Of a stretch of 64,000 bases of DNA, positions 36,615 through 46,121 are shown piece by piece. The notes under the pieces are model-generated. The model ran no database searches and was not told where the DNA came from. It worked only from the letters and a program-made list of their open reading frames with translations. The stretch's first letter is position 1, and each line of letters begins with the position of its first letter. This stretch comes from JASGTU01 sp963821815 (lineage in GTDB: Bacteria; Chloroflexota; Anaerolineae; Caldilineales; Caldilineaceae): NCBI GenBank assembly GCA_963821815.1, contig CAWGFG010000002.1:682001-746000 (forward strand), read 5' to 3'. The position numbers and the translations under genes were made by a program.

Positions 36615-36652
36615 GACAAAGAAACGACCACCTCGCACTGCAAAGGTGGTCG
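36615..36652 (-). terminator. intrinsic terminator of the F420-type oxidoreductase gene
   Basis: Nine-bp stem (cgaccacct with aggtggtcg, loop of ten) followed on the minus strand by TTTCTTTG. It lies about 40 bases after the stop of the luciferase-like gene, in the correct orientation to end its transcript before the sigma operon promoter. Confidence 0.75.
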
Positions 36653-36691
36653 CCGAGTTTCAACTTATTTGACGCTATAGCGCCAAGCCCA

Positions 36692-37624
36692 TTACCGCAA
36701 CAGAGGCATCACTTCTTCTGCGAACATCTGAATGCCGTCCGTGTTGGGGAAGTCGACAAGGCGCACGATGATGTGTTCAACGCCCACATCGATATACTCG
36801 CGCAGTCTATCCGCGACCTGCTCCGGCGAGCCGTAGACCGGACTCGTCTGTCGATAGGGAGATGCGTCTAGGATCTGTTTGGCTTCGGCTTCCGTGGCTG
36901 CTACTGCGGTCACCTCGCACGACCAGGTCTTGACGATCTCATCGTAGTCGCGACCGACATCGTCACAGTGCTTGCGCAGTACGTCTAGTTTGTGTTTGTA
37001 GACTTCCAAAGACACTCCGGGTAAGTTCCACATATCCGCCTGCTCCGCTACGGCTCGCAGCGTGAGTTGCTCACCGCCGCCGCCAATGAGAATCGGCGGA
37101 ACCGGATCCGGCTTCGGCTCGCAATATGCGTCTTCGATCGCGTAGTATTTGCCTTCATAGCTGGCCGGCGAGTCCGACCAGAGCAGCTTGGCGATCTCGA
37201 TGGCTTCAACCATCTGCGCGATGCGCACCGATGCTTTGGGGAATTCCCAGTTGTACATATGATACTCTTCTTCAAGCCAGCCCGCGCCAATGCCGAAGAT
37301 GAAACGCCCTTGCGTCCAGAGTTGCAGGTTGGCTGCCATCTTGGCCATTAGTGCCGGATTGCGATAGGACTGGCAGAGAACGCTGGAACCGAACTGCAGC
37401 CCGGGATACTGCGCAGCGAGGTAGGCGAGCGTTGTCACACATTCCAGATAGGGCGTGTCATTCGATTGGAACGTCGCCCAGGGAACCATGTGGTCGTCCA
37501 TCCACGCCGAGTCAAAGTACTCCTCAGCAATAGCAAGTGATCTGTGGATATGCTGCGTGAACTTAGGACCGCTGCTGCCGTCCACAGGAAACGAGTGTAT
37601 GTGCCAACCGAATTTCAGTGTCAT
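36692..37624 (-). CDS. LLM class F420-dependent oxidoreductase (luciferase-like)
   Basis: 310-residue TIM-barrel oxidoreductase of the luciferase-like monooxygenase superfamily. It starts KFGWHIHSFPVDG. The LQFGSSVLCQSYRNPALMAK segment and FIFGIGAGWLEEEYHMY are the conserved flavin/F420-binding strands. ILIGGGGEQLTLRAVAEQAD follows, and YGSPEQVADRLREYIDVGVE ends the barrel. These motifs match the F420-dependent branch rather than bacterial luciferase. Minus-strand AAGGAG lies seven bases before the ATG. The substrate is not predictable. F420-type enzymes are common in Chloroflexota and Actinobacteria, a clue to the host. Confidence 0.9.
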   Translation of the reverse strand: MTLKFGWHIHSFPVDGSSGPKFTQHIHRSLAIAEEYFDSAWMDDHMVPWATFQSNDTPYLECVTTLAYLAAQYPGLQFGSSVLCQSYRNPALMAKMAANLQLWTQGRFIFGIGAGWLEEEYHMYNWEFPKASVRIAQMVEAIEIAKLLWSDSPASYEGKYYAIEDAYCEPKPDPVPPILIGGGGEQLTLRAVAEQADMWNLPGVSLEVYKHKLDVLRKHCDDVGRDYDEIVKTWSCEVTAVAATEAEAKQILDASPYRQTSPVYGSPEQVADRLREYIDVGVEHIIVRLVDFPNTDGIQMFAEEVMPLLR

Positions 37625-37749
37625 AACGTTGCTCCTTGCTATTCCCGGTCTTGAACTGCTGAAAAGATTCTATCCGTATTCTATCTTGAGTTCGTGTTCA
37701 AACATTCTGCTGTGTAGAAGGCGCTGCTACTCTCGCGGCCGATGTACTT

Positions 37750-39222
37750 CTATTCCGGCTGTACCAGCCTGCCGGTGATGGGCGGAATCCCCTCTTCATC
37801 AAAGGAGACGTTCATGCTGGGCGCGAGGACTATCTCGTCGTTGATGAACTCGCAGGTCATGCTCAGGGCGTGCGGCGTTTCATATAAGCATAAGTTGAAG
37901 GTGAGCGTGTCGTCGTCTAGCCAGGAACTTGTAGCAGCCACCTTCTTCGAGTCGATCATGCCGTGTCGCAGAATCCCAAGATCCATCGTGCCGCGCACCC
38001 ACTTGCCTCGCCCGCACGCAATCGTTTTCTCACCAACGCTGTCGGCGAGGGTAACCACGCAGTTGTCTTCGTCAAAGGCGAACGCAATGGACGTAAGGCC
38101 GAGCTGGTTCTCCTCCAGCGCATACTTGTTGCCGCTGACCTTGGCTTCTAGCGGCGATACGAGCGCGCCGATGCGAGCCGGAATCTCCAGCTGTTCCAGG
38201 CGGGCCTTCAACACGGCAACATCTTCCGGCGCCTCCGCCTGCGGTCCATCTTGCATGGCGGGCAGCAGGTCATCCCATAGAATATCCAGGACCGCCTGCA
38301 TATCGCTAACGCCGGAGGTTGCCGCAAAGACGGCGTCTTGTTCCGGCATCACAACACAATACTGTCCGAATGCGCCGTCGCCACGGTACGCGTTGTGGCG
38401 GCACAGCCAGAACTGGAAGCCATAGCCTTGCCGCCAGTCTGTATTTTCCTGGTTGATGCTGTTGTCCGAATGATAGGAGGTCGCTAGCTCAACCCATTCA
38501 GGCGTCAGAATCTGCTGTCCGTTGTACTCGCCCTTCTGCAGCAGCATCTGACCAAAACAGGCGATGTCTTCGGTTGTGACGCTCAAGCCCCAACCGCCGA
38601 CGTTGATGCCCCTGGGGCAGGTTTGCCAGGTTGGATTCTGGATGCCCAAGGGTACAAAGAGACGCGGCTCAAGATACTCTAGCAAAGTCTGGCTTGTGAG
38701 TTTCTGCACGATGGCCGACAGCATGTAGGTGGCGCCGGAATTGTAGAGGAAATGCGTACCTGGCTCGTGTTCAACCGGCAGGGATAAGAACGCTTTGGCC
38801 CAATTTGTTTCGCCATTCTCGCGCAGGTGGGAAGTCGTATCTTCATCGTGCCCAGTGTTCATGGAGAGGAGATGGCGAACTCTCATGGCGGCAAGATTGT
38901 CGCTTACCGCGTCCGGCGTCTCATCCGGAAAATGGTCGATGACGCGGTCGTCGATCGTCAGCAGGCCTTCGTGGACCGCCATGCCGACGGCTGACGATGT
39001 GAAGCTCTTGCTCAGCGAGTAGAGCTGATGCGGAATGTCGGGACCGTACGGTTCCCACCAGCCTTCCGCCACAACGTTGCCGTGACGCATGATCATGATG
39101 CTGTTGGGATAGAAAACATTCTCTTTAAGGTCGGCTAGAAACGCAGAAATGGCAGAGGAGGATATGCCTTGCGCTTCTGGAGCGCTGCGCGGTAGCCGCA
39201 TATTGCTGCCTTTTGTCGCCAT
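37750..39222 (-). CDS. serine hydrolase, beta-lactamase/class C (EstB-like) family
   Basis: 490-residue serine hydrolase of the beta-lactamase-related family (DUF3471-type C-terminus). The nucleophile motif is SLSKSFTSSAVG (S-x-x-K near residue 75). YNSGATYML holds the Tyr-x-Ser/Asn pair near residue 170, and the third motif is of HxG type. The C-terminal 140 residues form a separate beta-rich domain. Minus-strand AAGGA eight bases before the ATG at 39222 decides the start; the frame extends upstream to 39306 without an SD. No lipobox or signal peptide is seen, so it is probably cytoplasmic. Esterase or D-peptidase activity is more likely than beta-lactam resistance. Confidence 0.88.
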   Translation of the reverse strand: MATKGSNMRLPRSAPEAQGISSSAISAFLADLKENVFYPNSIMIMRHGNVVAEGWWEPYGPDIPHQLYSLSKSFTSSAVGMAVHEGLLTIDDRVIDHFPDETPDAVSDNLAAMRVRHLLSMNTGHDEDTTSHLRENGETNWAKAFLSLPVEHEPGTHFLYNSGATYMLSAIVQKLTSQTLLEYLEPRLFVPLGIQNPTWQTCPRGINVGGWGLSVTTEDIACFGQMLLQKGEYNGQQILTPEWVELATSYHSDNSINQENTDWRQGYGFQFWLCRHNAYRGDGAFGQYCVVMPEQDAVFAATSGVSDMQAVLDILWDDLLPAMQDGPQAEAPEDVAVLKARLEQLEIPARIGALVSPLEAKVSGNKYALEENQLGLTSIAFAFDEDNCVVTLADSVGEKTIACGRGKWVRGTMDLGILRHGMIDSKKVAATSSWLDDDTLTFNLCLYETPHALSMTCEFINDEIVLAPSMNVSFDEEGIPPITGRLVQPE

Positions 39223-39393
39223 TGCGATTTTCCTTAGTAAATGATGGGATGAACAGGTATGTTGATATCCTTCATGCGCAAGCAGGATATGGCACCAGTA
39301 TAGCACGACAGCGCATCGAATCCGTTATTGACGGGCGCCATACTTGCGGTACGCTAGCACGCCTTGCGTAGGCTAGCTGTGGCGGTACGTCGG

Positions 39394-39630
39394 TTAGGTA
39401 GCCAGCGGTGTTCCCATGTGATTTGGCCTGTCGGGAGGACGTCGCTGGCGATAGCTGGTTAGCAGCGTACCGACGACACCGATGAGAAAGGTTACTGGGA
39501 AGACGATCAATGCTGCGAGGAAGAAACCGGCATCTTGGGATTGCGTCCACTAGAGCACGAATAGGCGGGCTGCTGTGCCGCTCTGATCATTATCATCGGC
39601 CTCGATTGATAGCCAATCACAGATGCGCAC
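39394..39630 (-). pseudogene. possible small membrane-protein remnant with amber stop
   Basis: On the minus strand the frame from a GTG at 39630 reads about 26 codons to TAG at 39552. It then goes on as GFFLAALIVFPVTFLIGVVG, a convincing membrane segment, followed by a basic tail ending TPLAT before a stop at 39394. The only ORF of the region therefore carries a stop in its middle. It lies in the 490-base gap between the divergent serine hydrolase and M28 genes. Similar tails occur in small uncharacterised membrane proteins, but I cannot name it. No other gene is seen in this gap. Confidence 0.35.
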
Positions 39631-39715
39631 ATTACCGTCATCCATAGCACTGCAATAGAATGGAAGCGTATAGCAGCGCACCACTACCAATACCCATTGA
39701 CTGGAATGAGGCATC

Positions 39716-41146
39716 ATGACAGACAACCCCTATCTCCCAATTGACCAGCAGATGATCGGCGACATCTATACGTCGCCTGAAGTAATGGACAACTTGACCG
39801 TCCTGTGCGACGACTTTGGTTCGCGCTTCGGCGGCACGAAAGGCGAGCGGCTCGCTGCTGACTTTCTCGTGGCAAAGATGGAAGAGTATGGCCTGAGCAA
39901 CGTGCATCTAGAGCCCGTCGAGTACATCGGCTGGAAGCGTGGCAGTGCAACCTTGGAGATTCTGAGCCCTGTGCAGATGGAGATCCCGTGCATCACGCTG
40001 CCGCATTCACCGCCAACCGATATCGAAGCGGTCATCTACGACCTGGGTGACGGGGGCAACGCGGACTTTGAGCAGGTCGGCGAAAAGCTGCAGGGCAAGT
40101 TCGCCATGGTCAATAGCAAGACGCAACCGCGCGGCATGCGGCGTTGGGTCCATCGCAACGAGAAGCTCGGTCGAAGCATGCTGGCCGGCGCGGTCGGCTT
40201 TATCTTTGTCAACCACTATCCCGCCTATGGCCCGGCCACAGGCGGCGTGGGCAGCAACGGTCCCTCGCTTATCCCGGCCATCTCCGTTTCTTATGAGGAC
40301 GGCGCCTTCCTCCAAAGAATGATGAAACGTAAAGGCGAAGTCAAGATTCATTTGCGCACAACGGACGAGACGGAACCGATGACCTCTTGGAACGTCATCG
40401 GCGAGCTGCCGGGCACGTACGAGGACGCTGAGATTGTCATGTTGGGCTGCCACTACGACGGGCACGACATCTCGCAAGGCGCAGTCGATCCGGCATCGGG
40501 CGCGGTGGCGGTCATGGAGGCTGCTCGAGTGCTGTCGAAATACGCCGGCATGATGAAGAACACCGTACGCTTTGCCATCTGGGGCATCGAAGAGATCGGC
40601 CTCATCGGTTCCAGACAGTACGTAGAAGACCACGAGGATGAGCTGGATAACTTCCGCTTCTACTTCAACATGGACGCGGCCGGCGGTGACAAACGCAAGG
40701 ACGTCATGCTCAACGAGTGGCCATCGCTGGAGCCGCTGGTAAACGACTGGCAGAAGACCATGGCCCTGAATTTTGCCGTCGGCGAAACCATCAGCGCTCA
40801 TTCAGACCACTTCCCCTTTTTGTTAGCCGGCGTGCCAACGGGGGGCATGGAGCCGGTTGAGCGCGATTTGAGTGGTCGCGGCTACGGTCATACCAAATAC
40901 GACACGCTGGACAAGGTCAACCTGCGTGATTTGCAGGATGCGGCGGGCTTAGCGTGCCGCTTGGCATTGCGCATAGCCAATGCTGACGAATGGCCTGCGT
41001 CGCGTCGCAGCCAGGAAGAGGTTGCCAAGCTGTTCGACAAGCCGGATTACCTAGAAGAGGCGGACATCCGTGCCAGAATCAACGCCTATAAGGATTCGAA
41101 ACTGGAGCCCGACCAGCGCAGCAAGAATCCAAACGCCACCATTTAA
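39716..41146 (+). CDS. M28 family zinc aminopeptidase
   Basis: 476-residue metallopeptidase with the M28 (Zn aminopeptidase) catalytic domain and an inserted PA-like domain (about residues 110-200, AMVNSKTQPRGMR to NHYPAYGPAT). Zinc-ligand motifs are VMLGCHYDGHDIS (His, Asp), VDPASGAVAVMEAARVLSK (Asp), FAIWGIEEIGLIGS (catalytic Glu) and YFNMDAAGGD (Asp). The late His lies in GRGYGHTKYDTLDKV. No signal peptide was found, so it probably acts in the cytoplasm. TGAGG six bases upstream of the ATG is a reasonable SD. Confidence 0.93.
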   Translation: MTDNPYLPIDQQMIGDIYTSPEVMDNLTVLCDDFGSRFGGTKGERLAADFLVAKMEEYGLSNVHLEPVEYIGWKRGSATLEILSPVQMEIPCITLPHSPPTDIEAVIYDLGDGGNADFEQVGEKLQGKFAMVNSKTQPRGMRRWVHRNEKLGRSMLAGAVGFIFVNHYPAYGPATGGVGSNGPSLIPAISVSYEDGAFLQRMMKRKGEVKIHLRTTDETEPMTSWNVIGELPGTYEDAEIVMLGCHYDGHDISQGAVDPASGAVAVMEAARVLSKYAGMMKNTVRFAIWGIEEIGLIGSRQYVEDHEDELDNFRFYFNMDAAGGDKRKDVMLNEWPSLEPLVNDWQKTMALNFAVGETISAHSDHFPFLLAGVPTGGMEPVERDLSGRGYGHTKYDTLDKVNLRDLQDAAGLACRLALRIANADEWPASRRSQEEVAKLFDKPDYLEEADIRARINAYKDSKLEPDQRSKNPNATI

Positions 41147-41170
41147 CTGCTAGATTCACTGCTTTTTGAA

Positions 41171-41206
41171 TGCGCCGGCTGCCGATATACTAGGGTAGCC
41201 GGCGCA
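41171..41206. repeat. perfect 10-bp GC-rich inverted repeat after the M28 gene
   Basis: Arms tgcgccggct and agccggcgca flank a 16-base loop, 24 bases after the peptidase stop. It is a strong hairpin on either strand. No U-tract follows in the plus sense, so it may stabilise mRNA ends or terminate with Rho rather than alone. Confidence 0.65.
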
Positions 41207-41381
41207 CTTGATTGGACGACCGACTGGACTGGCCCACACAGGAGCGATGGAACACGCCTGGAAGGTATCGGCCAACACCCACGGGCGATCATCCCGTCAT
41301 TCATATGCGCCAAGCTCTGGAGCGCAACGAGACTCAGCTCACCGAACTACAGAACGAAATCTGGTGATAGGGAGGCGCAAA

Positions 41382-41689
41382 TTGCTGCCGGACATGATGC
41401 CCAATATGTCACTGCTAGTCACGCCTATCATCATCGTCCTTACGGTACTACTGTCGATATTTGGTCGCGGCGTACTGGCCAGGTGGCTTGGCCTTACCAA
41501 CAGCAGCGCGAATCGACTGATCGGCGTCCTTTTATTGCAATGTGGGCGCTCATTCTCCTGGGGCGGGTCAACTTCACCACCGGGACATTTGAGTTATCCC
41601 ATTACGGTAGAGTTGTATCGAAGTCGTGGTGGGTCGTTGTACTGTTGGCCATTTGGGCCATCAGCATGTTCCGCAAGAAGCTTCGCTAA
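41382..41689 (+). CDS. small two-helix membrane protein, frameshifted
   Basis: About 100 residues with two membrane segments. The first frame gives SLLVTPIIIVLTVLLSIFGR, then LARWLGLTNSSANRLIGVL. The second gives FIAMWALILLGRVNF and SKSWWVVVLLAIWAISMFRK. They join if one T is restored in the T-run at 41530-41533. A GGAGG at 41371-41375 sits six bases before an in-frame TTG (41382), which I take as the start; ATGs at 41394 and 41397 are alternatives but lie too far from the SD. No family is recognised. It sits 32 bases before the ion-channel gene and may be co-expressed with it. Confidence 0.45.
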
Positions 41690-41721
41690 CCACATCAGTT
41701 CTGTAGAGGTCGTCCCATTTC

Positions 41722-43642
41722 ATGCTCCGCATAGATAAATCTGCTAGTTCGACGATATCCATACTACTGGGTCGGTTTGTGTCCATCTGCTTCATTTTGA
41801 TCCTGACACTCGCAATGGCACACAGCCAATCCGTTCAGGCCGCAGCCGGCCGCGTCCAGGAACTGCACGGCAGCGTCTTCCCCGGTGAACTGTATTACTA
41901 CCGGCTGGATGGGTTGCAAGCGGGCGAACACTTATATGTATACATGGAGAACGTATCTGGCAATCTGGACCCGGTCGTAGCCGTGATAGCAGGCGGACAG
42001 GACATCATGGCACTGGAGGAGCAGTATAAGCAATCTGTACGCGACGCAGTTGCACCAAGGTGAGGACGCGTTTCAGGCTATGGCGGATGTGCAGAGCGAG
42101 TTCTTTCTCGCCGGCAATGATGACAGCGGTGAAGGCCTGGCTGCCGCGTTGGATTACGAAGTTCCTGAAAGTGGTGACTACGGGCTGATCGTAACGGGCG
42201 CCCTCAGTAGCTTTGGCTTTGAAACGTCCGGCAATTATCGTTTGCTAGTTGGCCTCGACGCGCCTGAGGTGCTAACCGGCAACGCAACGTCGACCGGCGA
42301 CACCATCGCCGTACTGGACCGTGAGGTGACTCCGTTTCGAAACCGGGTCGAAGCGCTTTCCGGCGAGGTCACAGTGGAAGTTGACGAGGTTCGTTACGAT
42401 CTGGCGCCGGTCCGGCAGGGCGACACGCTCTACGTTCGTGTGGAGCCGACAACTGACGGGTTTGTGCCTGCTGTCTATTTGTATAACTTCGCCAACAAGC
42501 CGGTTGCTGCGGCCAATTTGGGCGGAAGCAGTGCTGTTGCCACGCTGGCGTATACAGTGGACGAGGCAACCAGCGGCTTCGGTCTTGGCGTTAGGGGCTG
42601 TTGTGGAGATGAACCATCCACTGGCGAGTTCAGACTGTTGATCGGCACCAACGCACCGGATGTCCTCACCGGAGAGGCTGTGCCCAACGATGGGAACGTC
42701 GTGGAAAAGCCGCGCGAGGTCCAGATCGGCGTCAAGCTGCAGCAGCTGATCGACATAAATGAAGCGATCGAATTCTACACTGTGGTCATCGCCATGCAGA
42801 TGGAATGGGATGATCCGGATGCCGCCTTCAGCCCGGACGAATGTAACTGTATGCGCAAGGTATTCACGGAGAGCAACTTCGGCGATTTCCTGGCGGAGGT
42901 TGGCTCATGGCCTGAGTTCACCATCTTCAACCAGCAGGGCAGACGCTTTACACAGAATCAGATAGGCGTCATCGACAGCGATGGACATGTTACCTACTTC
43001 GAACGCTTTACCACCGATCTGCAGGTCGACTTCGACTTTTCTCGCTATCCCTTTGATCACCAGGAATTCTCGTTCATCGTTGACAACGTCTATTCCAGTG
43101 ATGTCTTCGTCTATAAAGAGCTGCCGGGATTCACCCTCATTGCCGAGGAGAACGGCGAAGACGAGTTCGTGATCACGGACTGGCAAACGGAGATCAGCGA
43201 TGTGCAGGCCAGCACCATGAACACGGTCTCACGTTTCAAGTTCAGTTTCGATGCACCGCGCCAGTTGGAATACTACGCGCTGCAGATATTCATTCCTATC
43301 CTATTGATCATCGTAGTTTCCTATGTGACATTCTTCCTGCGCGACTACAGCCGGCGCATCGAGGTAGCCAGCGCCAATCTGTTGCTTTTCATTGCCTTCA
43401 GCTTCAGCTTGGCGGACAATTACCCGCGGCTGGGCTACGTGACTCTTCTCGATGCGCTCATGTCGATGATCTTCGTGATCAACGCGCTGGTCGTTATCTA
43501 CAACGTGTGGCTGCGCAAAATGGAGATGGCAGGCAATGCGGCCAAATCAGAGCGAATCGATACCGTATTGGACTGGGTGTATCCCATCGCCTATTTGGCC
43601 GCATTCTTTGGTCTCTATCTTTGGTTTTTCGTGGTGCACTAG
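41722..43642 (+). CDS. pentameric ligand-gated ion channel (Cys-loop family) with two extra N-terminal domains, frameshifted
   Basis: Bacterial member of the Cys-loop receptor superfamily, about 639 residues if one C is dropped at 42055-42056. In order: a signal peptide (hydrophobic to about residue 33), two tandem PPC-like beta-sandwich domains, the ligand-binding domain and four membrane helices. The domain repeat is visible as YRLLVGLDAPEVLTG and FRLLIGTNAPDVLTG. The ligand-binding domain contains FDFSRYPFDHQEFSF, the P-F-D motif of the family. Helix M1 contains LQIFIPILLIIVVSYVTFFL, M2 SANLLLFIAFSFSLAD, M3 follows GYVTLLDALMSMIFVIN, and M4 ends FFGLYLWFFVVH. Usual bacterial channels (GLIC) have no N-terminal extensions; DeCLIC has a similar layout. 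Ion selectivity and ligand are unknown. Confidence 0.9.
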
Positions 43643-43659
43643 ACGCTGCAGCAATCCGC

Positions 43660-45045
43660 CTACTCGAATGGCTCCAGGCGCGCGGTGAAATGGCGTAACA
43701 CGTCCGCCTGCTCCACGATGCGATAGCCGGGCAGGCTCTCGCGCTGGGCATAGGTCCCTAGGATCACCTCGATGAGGTAATCGACGTGACTCTGGGTGTA
43801 CATCCGACGCGGGAAGGCCAAACGCACCAGTTCCATGGCAGCCGGCTTCTCCGTGCCATCGGGTTGCTTCCCAAACATGACGCTGCCGATTTCCACGCCG
43901 CGCACGCCGCCCAGTAGATAGAGCGCATTGCACAACGACCATGCCGGATACAGCTCCTGCGGGATGTGCGGCAGCATTGCCTTTGCATCCAGGTAGACCG
44001 CGTGCCCGCCGGTCGGCTCGACATAGGGCACGCCGGCAGCCGTCAAGCGCTCGCCGATATACTCCATGGAGCGGATGCGATAGCGCAAGTATCCCTCATC
44101 TAGCGCCTCGTACAAGCCGCGTGCGATGGCCTCCATGTCATAGCCAGCCATGCCGCCGTAGGTAGGGAAACCCTCGGTGAGTATCTCCATGCTGCGGCAG
44201 CGTGCCGCCAGTTCGCCATCGTTCATCGCCAGGTAGCCGCCGATGTTGGCCATGCCGTCCTTCTTGGCGCTCATGGTGCAGCCGTCCGCATAGCTGAACA
44301 TCTCGCGGGCGATCTCAATGGGCGATTTGTCTGCGTAACCCTCTTCGCGCAGCCTGATAAACCAGGAGTTTTCGGCGAAGCGGCAGGCATCCAGGTAGAA
44401 AGGGATGCCATACTCGTGCGCGATTTCGCTGGCGCCGCGGATATTGGCCATGCTGACGGGCTGACCGCCGCCAGAATTGTTGGTCACCGTCATCATGACG
44501 ACGGGCACGTGCTCGACGCCGATCTCTTCGATGGCGTTGCGCAGCGCATCTAGGTCCATATTGCCTTTGAAGGGATAGTAGCCTCGGGGGTTCCGGCCTT
44601 GGGCAATGACGAGGTCGCGCGCCTCGGCGCCGGTGTTCTCCACATGCGCGCGCGTCGTGTCGAAGTGGGTGTTGTTGAGCACCACGTCGCCGGGACCGGC
44701 AATATTGCGGAATAGAATATGCTCCGCCGCGCGTCCCTGATGCGTGGGTATCAAATGGGTAAAACCGGTGATGTCCTGCACCGCGTCAAGTAGTCGATAG
44801 AAAGACGAGGCGCCGGCGTACGATTCGTCACTGGCAATCATGCCTGCCCATTGCTGGGCCGACATTGCGCCGGTGCCACTGTCGGTCAGCAGGTCGATCA
44901 GCACGTGCTCCGCCCGCAGCAGAAAAGGATTGTAGCCGGCCTCGCTCAGCAGCGACTCACGCTCCTGCATGGTGGTGAAATGGATGGGTTCCACAGAGCG
45001 GATGCGGAACGGTTCGATAATGGTGTGCGTATGCAACTTTTGCAT
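43660..45045 (-). CDS. tryptophanase / beta-eliminating lyase
   Basis: 461-residue PLP enzyme of the tryptophanase/tyrosine phenol-lyase family. Family segments are EPFRIRSVEPIHFTT, LLTDSGTGAMS, PTHQGRAAEHILF and the PLP-lysine motif TMSAKKDGMANIGG. GFPTYGGMAGYDMEA and LAFPRRMYTQSHVDYLIEVI follow. LDACRFAENSWFI and VEIGSVMFG resemble tryptophanase more than tyrosine phenol-lyase, so indole, pyruvate and ammonia would be the products. Substrate certainty is limited. It converges with the ion-channel gene with only 17 bp between stops, and no terminator is visible there. Confidence 0.9.
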   Translation of the reverse strand: MQKLHTHTIIEPFRIRSVEPIHFTTMQERESLLSEAGYNPFLLRAEHVLIDLLTDSGTGAMSAQQWAGMIASDESYAGASSFYRLLDAVQDITGFTHLIPTHQGRAAEHILFRNIAGPGDVVLNNTHFDTTRAHVENTGAEARDLVIAQGRNPRGYYPFKGNMDLDALRNAIEEIGVEHVPVVMMTVTNNSGGGQPVSMANIRGASEIAHEYGIPFYLDACRFAENSWFIRLREEGYADKSPIEIAREMFSYADGCTMSAKKDGMANIGGYLAMNDGELAARCRSMEILTEGFPTYGGMAGYDMEAIARGLYEALDEGYLRYRIRSMEYIGERLTAAGVPYVEPTGGHAVYLDAKAMLPHIPQELYPAWSLCNALYLLGGVRGVEIGSVMFGKQPDGTEKPAAMELVRLAFPRRMYTQSHVDYLIEVILGTYAQRESLPGYRIVEQADVLRHFTARLEPFE

Positions 45046-45173
45046 TCTTCAACTTGTCCAGACTTTATGCTTGTTTCATGACGAACAGTTGCGGGACTAT
45101 CCAACAGTAGATAATCCTTGCCCAGTATTATCGTCCCATTCTTAGAATTAGACGATCTTACCCTCGTCTCGGA

Positions 45174-45959
45174 TCAAAGTTCCGCTGCCGATTCCGGGTC
45201 GAGATAGAGCTTGGCATGCTCCACGGTGCGCAGCACAGAACCGGGCCGGTCCTCGCTAACAGGCTCGGTAAGGCAGGCGTGCACCGCATCCGCCTTACGC
45301 GCTTCCGGCACGATGGCCAACACGTGCTTGGCTGCCAGGAGAGCCGGGATGGTCAGCGTGATTGCCTGGCGCGGCACCTCATCCAGTGAGCCGAAATGAC
45401 CTTCGCCAACCTGTTGACGCCGGCTGCGTTCGTCCAGCGTCACCACCTTGACCCATACGGGGTCACCGAACAGTGCATAAGGCGGATCGTTGAACGCCAG
45501 GTGGCCATTCTCGCCGAAACCCAGTGCGACCAGATCGGCAGGATAGCGGTGCAGCAGTTCGTCGTACATGCGGATGGTCGCCTCGACGGCATCTGCCTCT
45601 CCGGAAATAGGGAAGAATTCGCCGGGTTGAATGCGGTCGATGATGTGCTTATGCAGAAAGAGTGGAAAGCTGGCAGGATGCTGAGGATCGATACCGATGT
45701 ACTCGTCCATGTGGAAAATGCGCACGTGCTTCCAGTCGATATCGTCGAATTCGCATAGCGCATACAGGAAGCTGAGTTGCGAATTGCCGGTGGCCAGGAT
45801 CATATTGGCGAAACCGTTATGCTCTAGCGCATCCTGCAGCATTTGGCGGGCGTCGAGTGCAGCGGCTACGCCCATCGCCTCTCTGTCCGCGTAGACCTCA
45901 ACCGGCAGGCGATCGTATTGCAGGCAGCGGATAGGGTTGATCGTATCAGGACTGTTCAT
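45174..45959 (-). CDS. nagB: glucosamine-6-phosphate deaminase
   Basis: 261-residue NagB-type isomerase/deaminase, converting glucosamine-6-phosphate to fructose-6-phosphate and ammonia. Diagnostic segments are LATGNSQLSFLYALC (phosphate loop), HMDEYIGIDPQHPASF (active-site Asp) and GFGENGHLAFNDPP (the GxGxxGHIAFNEP signature with catalytic His and Asp). Then come TLTIPALLAAKHVLAIVPEA and KADAVHACLTEPVSEDRPGS. The length fits the family. It is transcribed away from the hydrogenase operon and lies 128 bp upstream of the tryptophanase-like gene in the same direction, so they may share a transcript. Confidence 0.93.
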   Translation of the reverse strand: MNSPDTINPIRCLQYDRLPVEVYADREAMGVAAALDARQMLQDALEHNGFANMILATGNSQLSFLYALCEFDDIDWKHVRIFHMDEYIGIDPQHPASFPLFLHKHIIDRIQPGEFFPISGEADAVEATIRMYDELLHRYPADLVALGFGENGHLAFNDPPYALFGDPVWVKVVTLDERSRRQQVGEGHFGSLDEVPRQAITLTIPALLAAKHVLAIVPEARKADAVHACLTEPVSEDRPGSVLRTVEHAKLYLDPESAAEL

Positions 45960-46121
45960 TCGTGTCTTCCATTCGTTGTCGAGTAGCTTTTGTGTGGGGC
46001 CGATAGATGCCGATATACACAGTAAACTCTGTTAGAAATGGCGCAATCAATCTCTCCGATAACAGTCTAATTGAGCACGAATCGCTTGGGAAATGCAGTA
46101 GATATTTATGTCCCCACTTTT

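Noticed and set aside
43660..45045. Tyrosine phenol-lyase instead of tryptophanase
   Set aside because: The family is shared, but CRFAENSWFI, the SAKKD lysine region and the VEIGSVMFG segment are closer to tryptophanase; the alternative remains possible.
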